DNA from: Methanotorris igneus Kol 5
GTDB lineage: Archaea; AGJL01; Methanococci; Methanococcales; Methanococcaceae
NCBI RefSeq assembly: GCF_000214415.1
Contig: NC_015562.1
Coordinates: forward strand, 496,001-560,000
Direction of reading: 5' to 3'
Length of the DNA stretch: 64,000 nt
The translations under genes were made by a program, and so were the position numbers. The notes beneath the pieces are model-generated. The model saw only the letters and a program-made list of their open reading frames with translations. It was not told where the DNA came from and made no database searches. This document shows, piece by piece, positions 63,660-64,000 of this stretch; the stretch's first letter is position 1; the number at the start of each line of letters is the position of its first letter.

Positions 63660-64000
63660 TTCATTTTTAAAATTATGTTTATTGTTTTTAGAATATTCTT
63701 CATATATTTCTTTTATAATGGTTTTTATGTATTCATTAGGAATTTCTAAACCTTTTAACAAATCAATAACCTTTTCTTTATGTTTCTTTGAGGTTGGTAA
63801 ATCCCTCAGTGCCCTAAGTAGATACAATTTAAAGTCCTCATCTGTATTTTCAAAACTCTTTAATATATCCAAAACAACATCATCAACATCTCCTTTTTTA
63901 ATGTTTAAGGCCATTATCAATTTTAAGGCACGATACTTTATCTCCCACATATTATGGCTTAGGAGTTTAAGGATTTCTGGTAAAAAGTTATATACCAATT
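63654..64000 (-). CDS. HEAT-repeat-like protein, cut by window edge
   Basis: About 115 residues of an open frame are visible, ending at 63654 and continuing past the window. They form helical pairs typical of HEAT repeats (LPEILKLLSHNMWEIKYRAL, VLDILKSFENTDEDFKLYLL). The true start is outside the window. The stop overlaps the purP stop region on the opposite strand. Function unknown; HEAT repeats act as protein-binding scaffolds. Confidence 0.75.
   Translation of the reverse strand, partial: LVYNFLPEILKLLSHNMWEIKYRALKLIMALNIKKGDVDDVVLDILKSFENTDEDFKLYLLRALRDLPTSKKHKEKVIDLLKGLEIPNEYIKTIIKEIYEEYSKNNKHNFKNEL

Overview
The window comes from a hyperthermophilic methanogen of the order Methanococcales, most likely a Methanocaldococcaceae member (Methanocaldococcus or Methanotorris type). 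This is inferred from the very low GC content, GGTGAT-type ribosome binding sites, archaeal TATA/BRE promoters, and genes such as ftsY, the L34e-cmk-L14e ribosomal operon, PCNA, PurP, RNase P Pop5 and an MJ0882-like methyltransferase. No database search was possible, so family names rest on motifs read in the sequence.

Layout: (1) 1-4180 is chromosomal: a hydantoinase end, ftsY followed by an array of hairpins, hsp20, and L34e-cmk-L14e. (2) 4181-28603 is a 24.4 kb integrated plasmid- or virus-like element. It is bounded by a perfect 58-bp direct repeat of the 3' part of a tRNA-Ser(UGA) gene, and the intact tRNA lies at the right end next to the integrase. Its left half is one long plus-strand run of membrane, coiled-coil and N-glycosylation-rich proteins ending in a HerA/FtsK-type ATPase. 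The middle carries cargo: zinc-ribbon, beta-helix and TPR proteins, a second tyrosine recombinase, a small minus-strand operon with a structured leader, and a two-gene module with a PD-(D/E)XK nuclease. The right part is the replication and control region: two inverted-repeat/AT-core origin-like structures, winged-helix proteins, a DUF2080-like small protein, a wHTH-ATPase (candidate replication protein), an element-borne PCNA and the integrase. Two almost identical promoter-operator sequences tie the replication operon to the minus-strand operon. The layout resembles the pT26-2 family of integrated plasmids of Thermococcales and Methanococcales, but this was not checked.

(3) 28637-43950 is chromosomal with scattered insertions: an IS6-like IS, nadC, RNase P Pop5, RNase Z, an HTH regulator, an RNA ligase, an intact DDE insertion sequence with a 9-bp target duplication, a PHP protein, a decayed flippase, an EF-Tu/SelB-like pseudo-GTPase, a purine permease, argF, a methyltransferase, an unknown gene and a TnpB element whose RuvC site looks dead. 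The pseudo-GTPase and argF genes both have extra degenerate copies of their own 3' ends downstream, each joined to a palindromic hairpin.

(4) 43952-62442 is the most striking locus: a surface system for taking up and probably processing a metal-tetrapyrrole or metal chelate. It holds a CobN-like chelatase, a radical SAM protein, a ferredoxin, a BtuD/FepC-type ATPase, two BtuC/FecCD-type permeases and two substrate-binding proteins that each begin with a dockerin domain. It also holds four surface proteins built from cohesin-like domains; the largest ends in an S-layer-type domain. The simplest reading is that binding proteins are docked by cohesin-dockerin pairs onto S-layer or membrane scaffolds beside the transporter. 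(5) 62574-64000 holds purP and part of a HEAT-repeat gene.
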